NCBI GenBank assembly: GCA_963968595.1
Contig: CAXAHJ010000082.1
Location: 1 to 17,641, forward strand
From: GCA-2730975 sp937893275
Lineage (GTDB): Bacteria; Verrucomicrobiota; Verrucomicrobiia; Opitutales; Seribacteraceae
Length of the DNA: 17,641 nt
Direction: 5' to 3'
Position numbers and translations under genes: made by a program
Part shown: piece by piece, positions 14,374 through 17,641 of the stretch
Position numbering within the stretch: position 1 is the first letter of the stretch
Layout: every line of letters begins with the position of its first letter
The notes under the pieces: generated by a model
The model's input: the letters and a program-made list of their open reading frames with translations, nothing else
Told to the model about the DNA's origin: nothing
The model's database searches: none

Positions 14374-16879
14374 CATTCGATTTAGGATTCTTTTGGTTTT
14401 GATTCCCTTCTTTTTTGGGGGCGGGGGAGGGCTTTGGGCTGCTCCGTTTGTCATGCCTGAAAAGATGGATGACCTGATGGCCAATTACTGTTTCGATTGC
14501 CATGACGATGAGACCAAGAAGGGTGAGGTCCAGTTGGACAACTTGGAGACTTTGGCCCTCAAAGACCGGTTGGATTTGTTGAATCGTGTGCAGGAGCAAA
14601 TCTTCATCAAGGAGATGCCGCCCAAAAAAAGGAAAGCTCAGCCAAGTGATTCTGAACGGGAGCAGTTATATGACTGGATGACCGCTGAGCTCCGGAAGCA
14701 CAAGGCCTCGAGGTTTGAGGAAAAGCTGCGTTACCCCAGCTACGGAAATTACGTTGACCATGAAAAACTCTTCAGCGGGGAGATAAAGGACAAACCTTTC
14801 TCGCCCTCCCGGAGGTGGCTGGTCAGTCCGAGGATTTTCCATGAAAGGGTGATGAGCGTTCTGCGCTTGAGCGATCATGAGAAAAGAGGGTTTTCGACCC
14901 GCCAGTTTGACGGAGTGAAGAACCCCTTCTTGCTGCCCGATCGTTCGGGGGTTCGTGATTATGACGTCACGACCTTGGACGGAGGGCATTTGTTGGTCAT
15001 GTTGGGCAACGCCAAATGGATAGCGGGCAAACAAATTTTTTCCGCCCGTTTGAAGACTCCGCAAAAAGAGGAACTGCTCAAAGGTTTGAGCAGCAAGGAT
15101 CGCTGGTATCCCAAAGTTACGCCCGAGGCCTTCGAGAGAATTGTTCTCAAGACAGAACTCCCAACGGATGAGGAAATGAACGCTGCGGTCGAGGAACAGT
15201 TCGATTGCGTATTGATGCGCAAACCGACGAAGGAGGAGCTTGCCAAATACGTCGAACTGTTGCGATCGTCCATTGAACTGGCCGGAAATTCGGAAGGGTT
15301 GCGCCAAATGCTCTTTGCCGTGTTGCTCGAGTCCGATTTTCTTTATCGCTTGGAATTGGGAGGTGGCGAACCCGACGAGTTCGGGCGGCGCAAGCTCACC
15401 GCCCAAGAAGGCAGTTTGGCGATCGCCTACGCCTTGGGAGACCGCAGTCCCGATCCCGAACTATCCAAAGCCGCTCAAGAGGGGCGTCTCAAATCCAAGG
15501 ACGACTACCGTCGCGAAGTGGTGCGTCTGCTTGCCGACGAAAATTATTACAAGGGGCCCGTCGACCATAAGATCAGTGGCAAGAACATGCGCTCCCACGA
15601 AACGTCACACCCCAAGATCGTCCGCTTCTTTCGTGAATTCTTCGGCTATCCGAAAGCCGCCAAGGTTTTCAAGGATATCGAGCGCAGTGACGGCTACTAC
15701 CAGAATCCCGGACGTGGCACCTTGGGCACTCCCGGGTTTCTGATCAAGGAAGCCGACCGCGTGGTGGATTGGTATCTGAAGAAGGACGAGAAGGTTTTCG
15801 AAAACTTGCTGACCACCGATGAGTTTTTCGTTTACCACGACAAAGACAATGAAACGGGGCACAAGATCATTGCGGAATGGACGGAGGCCTATGAAAGGCT
15901 CAAAAACACGGATTGGAAGCAAAACCCGGAGAAGGTCATTGAGGAGAACCTGGATTTTCTAAGCACCAAGAAATCCGTTCGTGTTTCGGGTACGAAATCC
16001 AAGCGCGAATTTATGCGCCACATGCATTTCTGGGGGGAAACGATCGGCAAGGGACGCACCCCGTTTACCACACCTTCTTTTGCGCATGGCTACACCTACA
16101 ATCATTCCGTATTTTACAATCTGCCGCCCACGCCAAACCCTTTCCGTTACGGGGGAGTGGAGAACAAAAACCACAAGGGCCTGGACGACGTGGAGTTCTG
16201 GGACTACCCGGTCGAGCAACCCTTCGATCTTTCGAAACGCAAAGGATTACTGACTCACCCCGCCTGGTTGATCGCGCACTCTTCCAATTTTCATACCGAC
16301 CCGATCAAGCGAGGACGTTGGATCCGGGAAAAGCTTCTCGCTGGAAGTGTGCCCGACGTGCCCATCACCGTTGACGCGCAAGTACCCGAGGATCCTCACA
16401 AGACGCTTCGCGAACGGGTTGAGTCGGTTACCGGACAGGCCGAATGCCGGAAATGCCATGAGCGGATGAACCCGCTTGGTTTTCCATTCGAGGTATTCGA
16501 CGACTTCGGGCGCTACCGCCTCGACGAGCCCTTGGAGTACGAGGAACAGCTTCTGGCCAAGGCAAAGAAGAAAAACGGAGCCAACCTTTACAAAACCAAA
16601 TCCGTCAGCACGTCGGGAGCGTTGCGGGGCACTGGTGATTCGAATCTGGATGGCGAAGTCTCCGACCCCTTTGATCTGATCGACCGGTTGGCCAACTCAG
16701 CCCGGGTCCGCCAGTCGATCATCCGGCATGCCTTTCGTTTTTACATGGGACGCAACGAATTCACGTCCGATTCGCAAACCCTCCTGGACGCCGATCAGGC
16801 TTACGTTCGAAGCGGAGGAAGTTTCAAAGAGGTCATTATTTCCCTTTTAACCTCTGACTCCTTCAGGTACCGTAAGTAA
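14369..16879 (+). CDS. Divergent DUF1592/DUF1588/DUF1585-type protein with planctomycete-type cytochrome c domain
   Basis: An 836-residue exported protein, a distant relative of the minus-strand cytochrome protein at 171-2720. The signal peptide (about 1-24) contains five consecutive glycines at 17-21. The first heme motif is CFDCH (41-45), followed by the family signature KKGEVQLDNL and EMPPKKRKAQP. The DUF1587-like region (about 150-200) is hard to recognise. DUF1595-like sequence lies near 279-331 (RKPTKEELAKYVEL), DUF1592 about 340-440, and DUF1588 from about 624 (KGLLTHPAWL) through the second heme motif CRKCH at 693-697. DUF1585 is about 770-834 (HAFRFYMGRNE, then FKEVIISLLTSDSF). A D-x-N-x-D-G stretch in DSNLDGEVSD may be a calcium-type loop. 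Start ATG 14369 fits the signal peptide but lacks a ribosome site. It precedes the DUF1552-like gene by only 13 bases, so the two form an operon in the order opposite to the left-hand pair. Confidence 0.9.
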   Translation: MNIRFRILLVLIPFFFGGGGGLWAAPFVMPEKMDDLMANYCFDCHDDETKKGEVQLDNLETLALKDRLDLLNRVQEQIFIKEMPPKKRKAQPSDSEREQLYDWMTAELRKHKASRFEEKLRYPSYGNYVDHEKLFSGEIKDKPFSPSRRWLVSPRIFHERVMSVLRLSDHEKRGFSTRQFDGVKNPFLLPDRSGVRDYDVTTLDGGHLLVMLGNAKWIAGKQIFSARLKTPQKEELLKGLSSKDRWYPKVTPEAFERIVLKTELPTDEEMNAAVEEQFDCVLMRKPTKEELAKYVELLRSSIELAGNSEGLRQMLFAVLLESDFLYRLELGGGEPDEFGRRKLTAQEGSLAIAYALGDRSPDPELSKAAQEGRLKSKDDYRREVVRLLADENYYKGPVDHKISGKNMRSHETSHPKIVRFFREFFGYPKAAKVFKDIERSDGYYQNPGRGTLGTPGFLIKEADRVVDWYLKKDEKVFENLLTTDEFFVYHDKDNETGHKIIAEWTEAYERLKNTDWKQNPEKVIEENLDFLSTKKSVRVSGTKSKREFMRHMHFWGETIGKGRTPFTTPSFAHGYTYNHSVFYNLPPTPNPFRYGGVENKNHKGLDDVEFWDYPVEQPFDLSKRKGLLTHPAWLIAHSSNFHTDPIKRGRWIREKLLAGSVPDVPITVDAQVPEDPHKTLRERVESVTGQAECRKCHERMNPLGFPFEVFDDFGRYRLDEPLEYEEQLLAKAKKKNGANLYKTKSVSTSGALRGTGDSNLDGEVSDPFDLIDRLANSARVRQSIIRHAFRFYMGRNEFTSDSQTLLDADQAYVRSGGSFKEVIISLLTSDSFRYRK
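14417..14438 (+). other. G-quadruplex-type motif inside a signal-peptide coding region
   Basis: Four G-tracts lie on the coding strand: 14417-14421 (five G), 14423-14427 (five G), 14429-14431 (three G) and 14436-14438 (three G), separated by C, A and CTTT. This fits the usual G3+/loop 1-7 rule. It sits about 50 bases into the coding sequence, after a run of six T's, and encodes Gly17-Gly21 of the signal peptide. In the mRNA it could form a quadruplex near the initiation region. Folding is inferred from the pattern only. Confidence 0.5.
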
Positions 16880-16892
16880 TCCATCATTCGCC

Positions 16893-17641
16893 ATGAACAC
16901 TCGCAGAGACTTCCTTAAGCAATCCCTCCTCGGAGCCGGCGCATTGGCGTTTGCGAAGGACTCATCCTGGGCTGCCCAATCAGCCAAGCCTCCCATGCGC
17001 TTCATTTTCATGCACCGAGGCAACGGTCTTTGGCCCCGCGTAATGGTGCCGCCCGGTCTGGATGAGAAAACCCTCGAAAAGGAAAAGCGCAAGGAGCCCT
17101 TCCAGCTCGACCTCGATTCGCTCGACCTTCCCGGATGGATGGACCCACTTTCCGCCCACAAGGAAAACCTCACCATCCTGCAGGGGCTCTCCGGCAAGAT
17201 GTGCACGACGGGCCATCATTCCTGGTGTTCCTCGCTGGGTGTGTTCAAAGCCAACGAACGCCCCAGTTCAATCAAGTGGGCAACCGTCGACTTTGAACTG
17301 GCCAAACTCTTTCCCTCGCCCGCCGACCATATCGAGCTGGCCTGTTTCCCTCTCGGAGGGGGCAATGCCCGCGGCACTTTGGACGACGTGGCCACCGGTT
17401 TTTCGGCCCGTGGTCCTCAGCAACCCAATTATGCCTTCGGTTCGCCCCGTGTCGCCATGGAGGAACTCTTCAAGTCCGTCTCAACCGACCAGTCCGCCAA
17501 GACTCAATACCAGTTGGACCGTAAGGTTCTTGAGTTCGTCGCCCAGAACGAAGGAGCCGTAGCGGGATCCCTCGGCGGTTTTGAGAAAGCCAAGGTCGGG
17601 AATTATGCCGATTCGGTGGAAGCGATCCGCGAACGCAACCG
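16893..17641 (+). CDS. DUF1552-like Tat-exported protein, N-terminal part, running off the right edge
   Basis: An open frame from ATG 16893 to the window end, 249 complete codons, with no stop. Residues 3-9, TRRDFLK, form a clear twin-arginine signal, followed by a short hydrophobic stretch ending near SWAAQS. Next come RFIFMHRGNGLWPRVM and MDPLSAHKENLTILQGLSGK followed by a His-rich GHHSW segment. This is the order seen in DUF1552 proteins (strand with 'NG', then 'L-x-PL-x-x-x-x-x-LT-x-L-x-GL', then a His segment), and it parallels the DUF1552 protein at 2766-4028, although the two are only distantly alike. A DUF1501-like family is a weaker alternative. It lies 13 bases after the DUF1592-type gene with no clear ribosome site, consistent with a two-gene operon and a functional pair. 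The C-terminal part is outside the window. Confidence 0.85.
   Translation, partial: MNTRRDFLKQSLLGAGALAFAKDSSWAAQSAKPPMRFIFMHRGNGLWPRVMVPPGLDEKTLEKEKRKEPFQLDLDSLDLPGWMDPLSAHKENLTILQGLSGKMCTTGHHSWCSSLGVFKANERPSSIKWATVDFELAKLFPSPADHIELACFPLGGGNARGTLDDVATGFSARGPQQPNYAFGSPRVAMEELFKSVSTDQSAKTQYQLDRKVLEFVAQNEGAVAGSLGGFEKAKVGNYADSVEAIRERN

Overview
The window reads as a stretch of chromosome from a member of the PVC group, most likely Verrucomicrobiota or Planctomycetota. This rests on family content, not on a marker gene. It carries two pairs of DUF1592-type cytochrome proteins with Tat-exported DUF1552 proteins, a 'PVC-type heme-binding CxxCH' protein with N-terminal (TIGR02604-like) and C-terminal (TIGR02603-like) parts, LamG jelly-roll modules, and ceramidase-like secreted proteins. 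Base composition looks moderately GC-rich and fairly even. Only two of the long genes have a clear Shine-Dalgarno sequence. No rRNA, tRNA, CRISPR array, insertion sequence or integrase was seen.

Layout. Positions 1-120 are the 3' end of a plus-strand gene, possibly of the N,N-dimethylformamidase beta-subunit-like family. It converges on a minus-strand pair: a DUF1552 protein (4028 to 2766) followed by a DUF1592/DUF1588/DUF1585 cytochrome protein (2720 to 171). A divergent intergenic region (4029-4231) separates this pair from a GntR/FCD regulator (4232-4897). That region holds a plausible promoter and two tandem 11-bp near-palindromes that look like the regulator's own operator. From there to the right edge every gene is on the plus strand: a LamG plus Asp-box propeller (sialidase-like) protein (4964-6970), a very large ceramidase-LamG-LamG-PVC-heme-HEAT-CxxCH fusion (7180-12771), a stand-alone ceramidase-like paralogue (12808-14241), a second and divergent DUF1592-type cytochrome protein (14369-16879), and the start of a second DUF1552-like protein (16893 to the edge). 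No gene-free stretch exceeds 300 bases.

How the parts may work together. Every long gene except the regulator carries a Sec or Tat export signal, apart from the 5'-truncated fragment at the left edge, whose start is missing. So this is an extracytoplasmic enzyme locus under one cytoplasmic GntR/FCD regulator. The proteins combine carbohydrate-type modules (LamG, Asp-box propeller), metal-dependent amidase-type domains (ceramidase family) and five CxxCH heme-attachment sites spread over three proteins. My inference is a substrate-inducible system attacking a complex glycan or glycoconjugate, with electron transfer through the heme proteins. The substrate cannot be told from sequence. The two DUF1592/DUF1552 pairs, in opposite gene order and flanking the core, are the most system-like feature; the giant fusion and the tandem operator are the most distinctive single items.
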